DNA of 62,000 nt. It comes from Lineus longissimus (Eukaryota > Nemertea > Pilidiophora > Heteronemertea > Lineidae). The translations under genes and the position numbers were made by a program. Positions 12,971-46,378 of the stretch are shown piece after piece (within the stretch, counting starts at the first letter, position 1; the number at the start of each line of letters is the position of its first letter). The stretch spans positions 2,501 through 64,500 of the forward strand of contig NC_088311.1 in assembly GCF_910592395.1 (NCBI RefSeq), written 5' to 3'. A model generated the notes under the pieces. The model was not told where the DNA came from, ran no database searches, and was given only the letters and a program-made list of their open reading frames with translations.

Positions 12971-15200
12971 TGAGATGTACTGGATGAGGAGCTAGCTATT
13001 CAAGGTTTCTCAAAGACAGTAGGTTGTTCTCTTCAAAGGGTGAGATGTACTGGATGAGGAGCTAGCTATTCAAGGTTTCTCAAAGACAGTAGGATGTTCT
13101 CTTCAAAGGGTGAGATGTACTGGATGAGGAGCTAGCTATTCAAGGTTTCTCAAAGACAGTAGGTTGTTCTCTTCAAAGGGTGAGATGTACTGGATGAAGA
13201 GCTAGCTATTCAAGGTTTCTCAAAGACAGTAGGATGTTCTCTTCAAAGGGTGAGATGTACTGGATGAGGAGCTAGCTATTCAAGGTTTCTCAAAGACAGT
13301 AGGATGTTCTCTTCAAAGGATGAGATGTATTGGACGAGGTGCTAGCTATTCAAGGTGTCTCAAAGACAGTGGGTTGTTCTCTTCAAAGGGTGAGATGTAC
13401 TGGATAAGGAGCTTGCTATTCAAGGTGTCTCAAAGACAGTAGGATGTTCTCTTCAAAGGGTGAGATGTACTGGATGAGGAGCTTGCTATTCAAGGTGTCT
13501 CAAAGACAGTGGGTTGTTCTCTTCAAAGGGTGAGATATATTAGATGAGGTGCTAGCTATTCAAGGTGTCTCAAAGACAGTAGGTTGTTCTCTTCGAAGGA
13601 TGAGATGTATTGGATGAGGAATTAGCTATTCAAGGTGTCTCAAAGACAGTAGGATGTTCTCTTCAAAGGATGAGATGTATTGGATGAGGAGCTAGCTATT
13701 CAAGGTGTCTCAAAGACAGTGGGTTGTTCTCTTCAAAGGATGAGATGTACTGGATGAGGAGCTAGCTATTCATGGTGTCTCAAAGACAATAGGTTGTTCT
13801 CTTCAAAGGATGAGATGTATTGGATGAGGAGCTAGCAAATCAAGATGTATCAAAGACAGTGGGTTGTTCTCTTCAAAGGGTGAGATGTACTGGACGAGGA
13901 GCTAGCTATTCAAGGTGTCTCAAAGACAGTAGGTTGTTCTCTTCAAAGGGTGAGGTGGACTGGATGAGGAGCTAGCTATTCAAGGTGTCTCAAAGACAAT
14001 AGGTTGTTCTCTTCAAAGGATGAGATGTATTGGATGAGGAGCTAGCAAATCAAGATGTATTAAAGACAGTGGGTTGTTCTCTTCAAAGGGTGAGATGTAC
14101 TGGACGAGGAGCTAGCTATTCAAGGTGTCTCAAAGACAGTAGGTTGTTCTCTTCAAAGGGTGAGGTGGACTGGATGAGGAGCTAGCTATTCAAGGTGTAT
14201 CAAAGACAGTAGGATGTTCTCTTCAAAGGGTGAGGTGGACTGGCTGAGGAGCTAGCTATTCAAGGTGTATCAAAGACAGTAGGATGTTCTCTTCAAAGGG
14301 TGAAGTGGACTGGATGAGGAGCTAGCTATTCAAGGTGTCTCAAAGACAGTAGGATGTTCACTTCAAAGGATGAGATGTACTGGATGAGGAGCTAGCTATT
14401 CAAGGTGTATCAAAGACAGTAGGTTGTTCTCTTCAAAGGGTGAGGTGGACTGGATGAGGAGCTAGCTATTCAAGGTGTATCAAAGACAGTAGGATGTTCT
14501 CTTCAAAGGGTGAGGTGGACTGGATGAGGAGCTAGCTATTCAAGGTGTATCAAAGACAGTAGGATGTTCTCTTCAAAGGGTGAGGTGGCTGGATGAGGAG
14601 CTTGCTTTCAAGGTGTCTCAAAGGCAGTGGGTTGTTCTCTTCGTGAGGATGAGATGTACTGGATGAGGAACTAGCTATTCAAGGTGTATCAAAGACAGTA
14701 GGATGTTCTCTTCAAAGGATGAGATGTATTGGATGAGGAGCTAGCTATTCAAGGTGTCTCAAACACAGTAGGTTGTTTTCTTCAAAGGGTGAGATGTACT
14801 GGATGAGGAGCTAGCTATTCAAGGTGTCTCAAAGACAGTGGATTGTTCTCTTCAAAGGGTGAGGTGGACTGGATGAGGAGCTAGCTATTCAAGGTGTCTC
14901 AAAGACAGTGGATTGTTCTCTTCGTGAGGATGAGATGTATTGGATGAGGAGCTAGCTATTCAAGGTGTATCAAAGACAGTAGGTTGTTCTCTTCAAAGGA
15001 TGAGATGTACTGGATGAGGAGCTAGCTATTCATGGTGTCTCAAAGACAATAGGTTGTTCTCTTCAAAGGATGAGATGTATTGGATGAGGAGCTAGCAATC
15101 AAGATGTATCAAAGACAGTGGGTTGTTCTCTTCAAAGGGTGAGATGTACTGGACGAGGAGCTAGCTATTCAAGGTGTCTCAAAGACAGTAGGTTGTTCTC
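12971..15200. repeat. 70-bp satellite array, block C
   Basis: About 32 units, starting with the same variant order as blocks A and B but lacking much of the middle. It contains a distinctive shortened pair (gaggtggctgg and gcttgctttc, near 14580-14610) that recurs in block D. Confidence 0.93.
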
Positions 15201-15208
15201 CCCTAACC
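15201..15208. other. Single telomere-unit scar, junction 3
   Basis: Third identical junction: gttgttctc, CCCTAACC, actggctg. Confidence 0.6.
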
Positions 15209-15430
15209 ACTGGCTGTTTCAGTTTCCATCCTCGACGTGTTTGAAATCCCTTTTCTCATCGACAAATACCGATGGTAATCGGGATCGCCCGGACGCAAGC
15301 CATGTTTTTTAGTTTTTAAATGTTTATCCAACCGACTGAATGTTGCGAAACATCCTTTAATGGGACAAGCCATCATCTGAGGCTCTGCTGCAGCTGGGGT
15401 AACAACGCTGGTACTCCTGGCGATATTGGA
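15206..15430 (-). pseudogene. Duplicated 5' fragment of the recombinase gene, copy 3
   Basis: Gap-free copy of 3204-3428 at constant offset; it matches copy 1 more closely than copy 2 at the variable sites. Confidence 0.9.
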
Positions 15431-17819
15431 TGAGATGTACTGGATGAGGAGCTAGCTATTCAAGGTTTCTCAAAGACAGTAGGTTGTTCTCTTCAAAGGG
15501 TGAGATGTACTGGATGAGGAGCTAGCTATTCAAGGTTTCTCAAAGACAGTAGGATGTTCTCTTCAAAGGGTGAGATGTACTGGATGAGGAGCTAGCTATT
15601 CAAGGTTTCTCAAAGACAGTAGGTTGTTCTCTTCAAAGGGTGAGATGTACTGGATGAAGAGCTAGCTATTCAAGGTTTCTCAAAGACAGTAGGATGTTCT
15701 CTTCAAAGGGTGAGATGTACTGGATGAGGAGCTAGCTATTCAAGGTTTCTCAAAGACAGTAGGATGTTCTCTTCAAAGGATGAGATGTATTGGACGAGGT
15801 GCTAGCTATTCAAGGTGTCTCAAAGACAGTGGGTTGTTCTCTTCAAAGGGTGAGATGTACTGGATAAGGAGCTTGCTATTCAAGGTGTCTCAAAGACAGT
15901 AGGATGTTCTCTTCAAAGGGTGAGATGTACTGGATGAGGAGCTTGCTATTCAAGGTGTCTCAAAGACAGTGGGTTGTTCTCTTCAAAGGGTGAGATATAT
16001 TAGATGAGGTGCTAGCTATTCAAGGTGTCTCAAAGACAGTAGGATGTTCTCTTCAAAGGGTGAGATGTACTGGATGAGGAGCTAGCTATTCAAGGTGTAT
16101 CAAAGACAGTAGGATGTTCTCTTCAAAGGGTGAGGTGGCTGGATGAGGAGCTTGCTTTCAAGGTGTCTCAAAGGCAGTGGGTTGTTCTCTTCGTGAGGAT
16201 GAGATGTACTGGATGAGGAACTAGCTATTCAAGGTGTATCAAAGACAGTAGGATGTTCTCTTCAAAGGATGAGATGTATTGGATGAGGAGCTAGCTATTC
16301 AAGGTGTCTCAAACACAGTAGGTTGTTTTCTTCAAAGGGTGAGATGTACTGGATGAGGAGCTAGCTATTCAAGGTTTCTCAAAGACAGTGGATTGTTCTC
16401 TTCAAAGGGTGAGGTGGACTGGATGAGGAGCTAGCTATTCAAGGTGTCTCAAAGACAGTGGATTGTTCTCTTCGTGAGGATGAGATGTATTGGATGAGGA
16501 GCTAGCTATTCAAGGTGTATCAAAGACAGTAGGTTGTTCTCTTCAAAGGATGAGATGTACTGGATGAGGAGCTAGTTATTCAAGGTGTATCAAAGACAGT
16601 AGGATGTTCTCTTCAAAGGGTGAGGTGGACTGGATGAGGAGCTTGCTATTCAAGATGTATCAAAGACAGTAGGTTGTTCTCTTCAAAGGGTGAGATGTAC
16701 TGGATGAGGAGCTTGCTATTCAAGATGTATCAAAGACAGTAGGATGTTCTCTTCAAAGGGTGAGATGTACTGGATGAGGAGCTAGCTATTCAAGGTGTAT
16801 CAAAGACAGTAGGATGTTCTCTTCAAAGGATGAGATGTACTGGATGAGGAGCTAGCTATTCAAGGTGTCTCAAAGACAGTAGGTTGTTCTCTTCAAAGGA
16901 TGAGATGTACTGGATGAGGAGCTAGCTATTCAAGGTGTATCAAAGACAATAGGTTGCTCTCTTCAAAGGATGAGATGTACTGGATGAAGAGCTAGCTATT
17001 CAAGATGTATCAAAGACAGTAGGTTGTTCTCTTCAAAGGATGAGATGTACTGGATGAGGAGCTAGTTATTCAAGGTGTCTCAAAGACAGTAGGATGTTCT
17101 CTTCAAAGGGTGAGATGTACTGGATGAGGAGCTAGCTATTCAAGGTGTCTCAAAGACAGTAAGTTGTTCTCTTCAAAGGGTGAGATGTATTGGATGAGGA
17201 GCTAGCTATTCAAGGTGTCTCAAAGACAGTAAGTTGTTCTCTTCAAAGGGTGAGATGTACGGGATGAGGAGCTTGCTATTCAAGGTGTCTCAAAGACAGT
17301 AGGTTGTTCTCTTCAAAGGGTGAGATGTACTGGATGAGGAGCTAGCTATTCAAGGTGTCTCAAAGACAGTAAGTTGTTCTCTTCAAAGGGTGAGATGTAT
17401 TGGATGAGGAGCTAGCTATTCAAGGTGTCTCAAAGATAGTGGGTTGTTCTTTCGTGAGGATGAGATGTATTAGATGAGGAGCTAGTTATTCAAGGTGTAT
17501 CAAAGACAGTAGGATGTTCTCTTCAAAGGGTGAGGTGGACTGGATGAGGAGCTAGCTATTCAAGGTGTCTCAAAGACAGTGGGTTGTTCTCTTCGTGAGG
17601 ATGAGATGTATTGGATGAGGAGCTAGTTATTCAAGGTGTATCAAAGACAGTAGGATGTTCTCTTCAAAGGGTGAGGTGGACTGGATGAGGAGCTTGCTAT
17701 TCAAGGTGTCTCAAAGACAGTGGGTTGTTCTCTTCAAAGGGTGAGGTGGACTGGATGAGGAGCTAGCTATTCAAGGTGTATCAAAGACAGTAGGTTTGAG
17801 ATGTACTGGATGAGGAGCT
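15431..17819. repeat. 70-bp satellite array, block D
   Basis: About 34 units. The first half follows block C (same shortened pair near 16130-16160) and the later part follows the end of blocks A and B. It ends in a truncated unit running into unique sequence at about 17820. Confidence 0.93.
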
Positions 17820-18935
17820 GTTATTATTCAGACCTTGGACATTGTGACAGCTACTGCCATCAGATTGTCACATGGGTCAAGACCGAGGTGAAAGGTTTAT
17901 CGTTTTTCTCAGTGTGACAGATGTTTCAGAAGGGATGAGAGTAACCATATTGCAAAACAATGGATAACCAACCAATGAATCATCTCAATGTCTATTAAGA
18001 CCATATCAATGTGCGTCTAGCCCAAGTGTTTGGTTGTGACAGTGTCTCTACACGCGTGAAGACTGTTGGTTTCCAATATTCAGGCCTTGGACATTGTGCA
18101 AGCTACTGTCGTCAGATAATTTGTGACAGGATCTCTGCAGGAGGATGAGTGAATCATTTTGGTGACCAGTATTCAGGCCATAGACAATGTGACAGGGTCT
18201 CTATAGGAGGACGGGTGAATCCTGTTGATAATCAGTATTCAGTTGCACAGGCCAACAAAACTGAAACCTCTCCAAAAATCCACTAGGCCACCTTTTGTAC
18301 ATAGAACTGCATGTGGTTCAATGCTTCAATGAGAAGGAAACAAAAGAAGGCCTAAATGAAATCTCATTACTTTTATTAAACTCAATGCTAATTAGTTAGA
18401 TTTGACTCCAAATCATGAAAACAATAACATCGGTCGAGGCAACTTACGCTATTTTTCATCCACATCAAATGACCAACACAAATTTGACAAGGGAATGACA
18501 GTGGGGTGAGCACAGAAACATAAGAGACACATATTGGTAGAACTATGGGAAAAGTGTATTCTAGAAGCAGAGTACAGAGATGGTTACCAAGGAGTTTGAA
18601 ATCAAAACAACTGGTGTAAGATTTTATGAATATAGTGTAGGTGTGGAGACACAGAGATCTTATCATCATGTAATTACATGGACTATGTTCACCTATCGTC
18701 AAGAAAACAAGACTTTTTAGATGATTCCTTTACGTAAACATTAGAGAAGAACCAAGAATCAGTTTGAAAGTGATCAAGTGTCTGAAATGTGCTCAACATG
18801 TCTCTGTGACAAATTCCCCAGACAACCAGCATACCTAGAAGTTACCTTCCATCAAATGCCTGCCAACACAACACTCCCACTGTACTCGTAACCTACATAC
18901 AATGTCTGCCAACACCAGCACACTCACATAACTCG
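17820..18935. repeat. Decayed repeats and unique sequence, no gene
   Basis: Three to four degenerate copies of a motif starting attcagrccttggacattgtg lie near 17826, 18076, 18169 and 18233, some followed by gacaggatctctgcaggagg-type sequence. The remainder appears unique. A 104-codon minus-strand open frame (18388-18702) has no recognisable features. Confidence 0.5.
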
Positions 18936-18975
18936 GCACATAAGGGCACATAAGGGCACATAAGGGCACATAACC
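18936..18975. repeat. 10-bp microarray (ataagggcac), about 4 copies
   Basis: ataagggcac is repeated about four times head to tail immediately before the 87-bp array. The same letters occur inside each 87-bp unit (gagggcacataacc), so this is local slippage of the array's first unit. Confidence 0.85.
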
Positions 18976-21833
18976 TACTTGTTATGTCTGCCACAAGGCC
19001 ACTCTCATGAGCTTGACGCCAGGGTATCAGCTAGCTGGTCACCTAATGAGGGCACATAACCTACTTGTTATGTCTGCCACCAAGGCCACTCTCATGAGCT
19101 TGACACCAGGGTATCAGCTAACTGGTCACCTAATGAGGGCACATAACCTACTTGTTATGTCTGCCACCAAGGCCACTCTCATGAGCTTGACACCAGGGTA
19201 TCAGCTAGCTGGTCACCTAATGAGGGCACATAACCTACTTGTTATATCTGCCACCAAGGCCACTCTCATGAGCTTGACACCAGGGTATCAGCTAGCTGGT
19301 CACCTAATGAGGGCACATAACCTACTTGTTATGTCTGCCACCAAGGCCACTCTCATGAGCTTGACACCAGGGTATCAGCTAGCTGGTCACCTAATGAGGG
19401 CACATAACCTACTTGTTATATCTGCCACCAAGGCCACTCTCATGAGCTTGACGCCAGGGTATCAGCCAGCTGGTCACCTAATGAGGGCACATGACCTACT
19501 TGTTATATCTGCCACCAAGGCCACTCTCATGAGCTTGACACCAGGGTATCAGCTAGCTGGTCACCTAATGAGGACACATGACCTACTTGTTATGTCTGCC
19601 ACCAAGGCCACTCTCATGAGCTTGACACCAGGGTATCAGCCAGCTGGTCACCTAATGAGGGCACATGACCTACTTGTTATGTCTGCCACCAAGGCCACTC
19701 TCATGAGCTTGACACCAGGGTATCAGCTAGCTGGTCACCTAATGAGGACACATGACCTACTTGTTATGTCTGCCACCAAGGCCACTCTCATGAGCTTGAC
19801 GCCAGGGTATCAGCTAGCTGGTCACCTAATGAGGGCACATAACCTACTTGTTATGTCTGCCACCAAGGCCACTCTCATGAGCTTGACACCAGGGTATCAG
19901 CTAACTGGTCACCTAATGAGGGCACATAACCTACTTGTTATGTCTGCCACCAAGGCCACTCTCATGAGCTTGACGCCAGGGTATCAGCTAACTGGTCACC
20001 TAATGAGGGCACATAACCTACTTGTTATGTCTGCCACCAAGGCCACTCTCATGAGCTTGACGCCAGGGTATCAGCTAACTGGTCACCTAATGAGGGCACA
20101 TAACCTACTTGTTATGTCTGCCACCAAGGCCACTCTCATGAGCTTGACGCCAGGGTATCAGCCAACTGGTCACCTAATGAGGGCACATAACCTACTTGTT
20201 ATGTCTGCCACCAAGGCCACTCTCATGAGCTTGACGCCAGGGTATCAGCTAACTGGTCACCTAATGAGGGCACATAACCTACTTGTTATGTCTGCCACCA
20301 AGGCCACTCTCATGAGCTTGACGCCAGGGTATCAGCTAGCTGGTCACCTAATGAGGGCACATAACCTACTTGTTATGTCTGCCACCAAGGCCACTCTCAT
20401 GAGCTTGACGCCAGGGTATCAGCTAACTGGTCACCTAATGAGGGCACATAACCTACTTGTTATATCTGCCACCAAGGCCACTCTCATGAGCTTGACGCCA
20501 GGGTATCAGCTAGCTGGTCACCTAATGAGGGCACATAACCTACTTGTTATGTCTGCCACCAAGGCCACTCTCATGAGCTTGACGCCAGGGTATCAGCTAG
20601 CTGGTCACCTAATGAGGGCACATAACCTACTTGTTATGTCTGCCACCAAGGCCACTCTCATGAGCTTGACGCCAGGGTATCAGCTAGCTGGTCACCTAAT
20701 GAGGGCACATAACCTACTTGTTATGTCTGCCACCAAGGCCACTCTCATGAGCTTGACACCAGGGTATCAGCTAACTGGTCACCTAATGAGGGCACATAAC
20801 CTACTTGTTATGTCTGCCACAAGGCCACTCTCATGAGCTTGACGCCAGGGTATCAGCCAGCTGGTCACCTAATGAGGGCACATGACCTACTTGTTATGTC
20901 TGCCACAAGGCCACTCTCATGAGCTTGACGCCAGGGTATCAGCTAGCTGGTCACCTAATGAGGGCACATAACCTACTTGTTATATCTGCCACCAAGGCCA
21001 CTCTCATGAGCTTGACGCCAGGGTATCAGCCAGCTGGTCACCTAATGAGGGCACATGACCTACTTGTTATATCTGCCACCAAGGCCACTCTCATGAGCTT
21101 GACGCCAGGGTATCAGCCAGCTGGTCACCTAATGAGGGCACATAACCTACTTGTTATATCTGCCACCAAGGCCACTCTCATGAGCTTGACGCCAGGGTAT
21201 CAGCCAGCTGGTCACCTAATGAGGGCACATGACCTACTTGTTATATCTGCCACCAAGGCCACTCTCATGAGCTTGACGCCAGGGTATCAGCCAGCTGGTC
21301 ACCTAATGAGGGCACATGACCTACTTGTTATATCTGCCACCAAGGCCACTCTCATGAGCTTGACGCCAGGGTATCAGCTAACTGGTCACCTAATGAGGGC
21401 ACATAACCTACTTGTTATATCTGCCACCAAGGCCACTCTCATGAGCTTGACGCCAGGGTATCAGCCAGCTGGTCACCTAATGAGGGCACATAACCTACTT
21501 GTTATATCTGCCACCAAGGCCACTCTCATGAGCTTGACGCCAGGGTATCAGCTAACTGGTCACCTAATGAGGGCACATAACCTACTTGTTATATCTGCCA
21601 CCAAGGCCACTCTCATGAGCTTGACACCAGGGTATCAGCCAGCTGGTCACCTAATGAGGGCACATAACCTACTTGTTATGTCTGCCACCAAGGCCACTCT
21701 CATGAGCTTGACACCAGGGTATCAGCTAGCTGGTCACCTAATGAGGGCACATAACCTACTTGTTATATCTGCCACCAAGGCCACTCTCATGAGCTTGACG
21801 CCAGGGTATCAGCTAGCTGGTCACCTAATGAAT
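18967..21833. repeat. 87-bp minisatellite, about 33 copies
   Basis: Each unit runs cacataacctacttgttatg, tctgccaccaaggccactct, catgagcttgacgcc, agggtatcagctagctggtc, acctaatgaggg. Variable sites are few and recurrent (ctagct/ctaact/ccagct; gttatg/gttata; ataacc/atgacc; gacgcc/gacacc). Each unit has a short inverted repeat, CATAAC...GTTATG. Because 87 is divisible by 3 and the unit lacks a stop in one frame, long + strand open frames arise (19007-20836 and 20919-21887, 29 residues per unit). One-base deletions (ccacaagg, about 18991, 20817 and 20903) shift the frame. I treat it as non-coding. Confidence 0.93.
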
Positions 21834-22829
21834 CTAGACCGTCTCCTTTCTCTCACCACAACACGTGACACCAACGAACACAATTAGAAAGGTTGTTTCA
21901 TACAATAAACAATAAACTTTGTTATAAAATATAATCACAGTTCCAAGAAGAATTCTGTTGCTATCTTCATGAAACATGACACTCTGCTCACAGTACGCCA
22001 ATACTTCCAACTACAGAAACAGGACATATTACTGTTCTGAGATTTGTTAGAGAAACAAGTCACTGAAACTCAGCTGCTCACATTGAGAAGGAACGATTCA
22101 GATCTCCATTGATGAGTGGAAGGAGGCAACAGAACACTCCAGGTAGTTATCATTATTACTTCTTATTCATATACAAACTATTATATAAGCTGGATTAATA
22201 CAATGATTTTACAAACAGCAATGACTCGACTCGGAAAGAATGCGTGGATAATCATGTCGATATAATAAGTTTGAGCATATACAAGACAAAACTCATATCT
22301 ACACAACAAACTCTAGGAGAGAGGCAGGGCCAAAACATATTGCAGGCTGTCTCCAATTAACTTTAATCATGCAGCGCATAAAATTAACATTTGAAACTGT
22401 TAAAGATTATCTTGAAAAGTGAGATGTATGTCCAAACCATTTTGAATTTAACTTGGGGCAAGTTTCAGGACCAGCAATTCCTAGACCAGTGACCAGACCC
22501 ACATTGCGGACAGCACAGGGAACCAGGTTTGGTGGTATGAACATTTGTATTGATTGTCAGTGTGTGGTGGACAATATACTGGTCCTCACCTTGAAGAGAC
22601 TTTTTTATTCATGAAATATAACTGACAATACCTCACATAGGGCAAGTTACTGATCAAATTAAAACATAGCATAGTTTCCAACCAATTCCCACTTAAGAAA
22701 GGTTACTTAGTGAGACAGCGGGACACAGGAACAAAAGGAATATGATGCATTACTCAAAACTAACGACCACAAACAGCCATCTACACCCGCGTCCTATTAT
22801 CAGGTCATTGCCATTCCGACATGAAGAAA
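21834..22829. other. Intergenic sequence, nothing recognised
   Basis: AT-rich unique sequence between two minisatellites. I see no convincing coding or RNA feature. Confidence 0.5.
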
Positions 22830-23387
22830 TGGCATGGCTACGTGAACAAATGTCATGGTCCCCAGGTCACTGGTACATGAACAACTGGCATGGTCCCCAG
22901 GTCACTGGTACATGAACAACTGGCATGGTCCCCAGGTCACTGGTACATGAACAAATGGCATGGTCCCCGGGTCACTGGTACATGAACAACTGGCATGGTC
23001 CCCAGGTCACTGGTACATGAACAACTGGCATGGTCCCCAGGTCACTGGTACATGAACAAATGGCATGGTCCCCAGGTCACTGGTACATGAACAAATGGCA
23101 TGGTCCCCGGGTCACTGGTACAAGAACAACTGGCATGGTCCCCAGGTCACTGGTACATGAACAAATGGCATGGTCCCCAGGTCACTGGTACATGAGCAAC
23201 TGGCATGGTCCCCAGGTCACTGGTACATGAACAAATGGCATGGTCCCTAGGTCACTGGTACATGAACAAATGGCATGGTCCCCAGGTCACTGCGACATGA
23301 ACAAATGGCATGGTCCCCGGGTCACTGGTACATGAACAAATGGCATGGTCCCTAGGTCACTGCGACATGAACAAATGGCATGGTTGC
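22830..23387. repeat. 35-bp minisatellite, about 16 copies
   Basis: Unit: catggtccccaggtcactgg then tacatgaacaactgg, with c/a variation in aacaac/aacaaa and occasional gtccctagg or tgcgacatg. As 35 is not divisible by 3, the open frame 23030-23230 passes through several phases of the unit; it is not a gene. Confidence 0.93.
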
Positions 23388-25009
23388 CAAGTCCAACAAA
23401 TGAAACATAAAGTGGACAAATTCTCCTTATATACAGTTATCGACATTCTAGACAAGCCATTTTCAAGCAACACAATGTTCTAGACAAATGAATGAAGACA
23501 TCATTCATTCACTTACTCAGGATAAACATGAGCCTAAACCTTGCTTTAAGGAAGCTTGGGATGGCACTCTTTCATCAGACTACATCAGTTAGGATCAAAT
23601 ATTTTGGCAAGCAGTAAATCGAATGTGATCTTAGTTTGGAAAACTTACTATGATCTGGAGAAAGCCTCAATTATAAAAGCTTCTTGAAAATGGCTTCGGT
23701 AAAAGTCTTTTTATAAGATACAACAAGCCTACTTCGCTCATGTACGATAAGTAGGCAGAGTAAGAGTACAAATATACCATGGTCAGCTATTCACTTGTTT
23801 GTACATGTCGGCTGAAATTCAACTCTGAAGTCAGATAAGTTATGACGAGCTATGTTTATATTCAAAATTTATAGAAGGCTCTTATTAAAAAGATATACTT
23901 TGATGAGATATGATTCTTTAACATATGGTGATATGACAATACATGTGTTATCCCACACTTTAACAGCAATTCTGAAAACCTTGCAGGATGGTGGTCTTGT
24001 CTCCTGTAGGAGGTTCAGCGGTCGACACTTGAAGTCAAACATCAACAAGCCACTAATTACATATATAATTTGAGAACCACAATCACACCAGGAATTCAAG
24101 GGAATCGAGAACTTCCCTCACATGAACATTCCCATTGAATGGCTTTACGAGTATAAATATGAGAGTTGATCTCAGCCTCTCGGCTCTTCTAATTATTGAC
24201 CATAAGAATGAGAGTAACCTGCGGCATTCAGAACAAACGGCAGATGCACTGCTGCTTCTCATCCATGCATTGTAGAAGAATTCTTGTGCTTTATCAGACA
24301 CACATTCATATGAACACTGGAAAACCCTCTGAAAATGTGCCATTTTGGTTTTATGTGACTGGTTCTTGATGTCAACCGATCTACATACATGTATGCAATC
24401 CGTCCACTCTGAATGCCAAAGTCACCAGACATTTATATTAGCATACAGTATACAAAATCGGGGAGGAATTCTCCCCACAGTTTAGAATACAACCCGCAGA
24501 CTCGAATAACGTTCCAGCCATCTTACTGACCTTCCGATGGTGATGTCCCATCATTCTTCTCCCATCTCGCTGAGCATAATCTTAGGACGAACAGAGAAAT
24601 ATCAGCAAGATAAAAACACAAGTTGAGAGTGATCACCTACTTGTAAGTTCATGTGTTATCTCTGCTGCTTTTAGTTTTATACCATGGCCAAGAACATCTT
24701 TTACAATTCTGAATCAAAACAAACTCATCCAGTTAGGAATCGTTCAATCATAGTCTGTCTACCATCCACTGATTGGCCAATGTTTAACATTCTGATTTCA
24801 GCCGATATCATAAATTCACTTTAGATCCAAAACCATTTACATTGATTTTAACTAAATAGTAAGAAAACTAAAACTTTTTTGGAACAGAGTCACACATCAT
24901 TTCTGGAGCGTTTTATCCACCAATATTCCTGGTCAGGTTCAGAGATGAAAGACCTGATGCAAGTGTTGCATTCTTGTAAGTTCACGTTCAACTCGAACAC
25001 AATATGTCG
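23388..25009. other. 3' flank of the PKA-C gene, no coding sequence recognised
   Basis: This AT-rich region lies downstream of the distal PKA-C stop codon (minus strand) and should hold the 3' untranslated region of transcripts ending in exon 10b. I did not find a clear AATAAA on the minus strand close to the stop. Small open frames here show no family resemblance. Confidence 0.45.

Positions 25010-46378
<21,369 letters not shown>

Noticed and set aside
8028-15312. Repeated 64-73 codon + strand frames at 8028, 12660 and 15118
   Set aside because: They run from satellite across the CCCTAA joint into the antisense of the recombinase fragment. Their recurrence is due to block duplication, not coding.
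3424-17819. Possible CRISPR-like regular array
   Set aside because: There is no alternation of constant repeats with unique spacers; the whole 70-bp unit is repeated, and the DNA is eukaryotic.
19007-20836. 609-codon + strand open frame with a 29-residue repeat (and its 322-codon neighbour at 20919-21887)
   Set aside because: It is the 87-bp minisatellite read in its one stop-free phase. Units drop single bases and shift the frame, there is no unique N- or C-terminal domain, and no splice or promoter context was seen.
23030-23230. Open frame in the 35-bp array
   Set aside because: The repeat length is not a multiple of 3, so the frame reads the unit in changing phases; it has no protein-like constancy.
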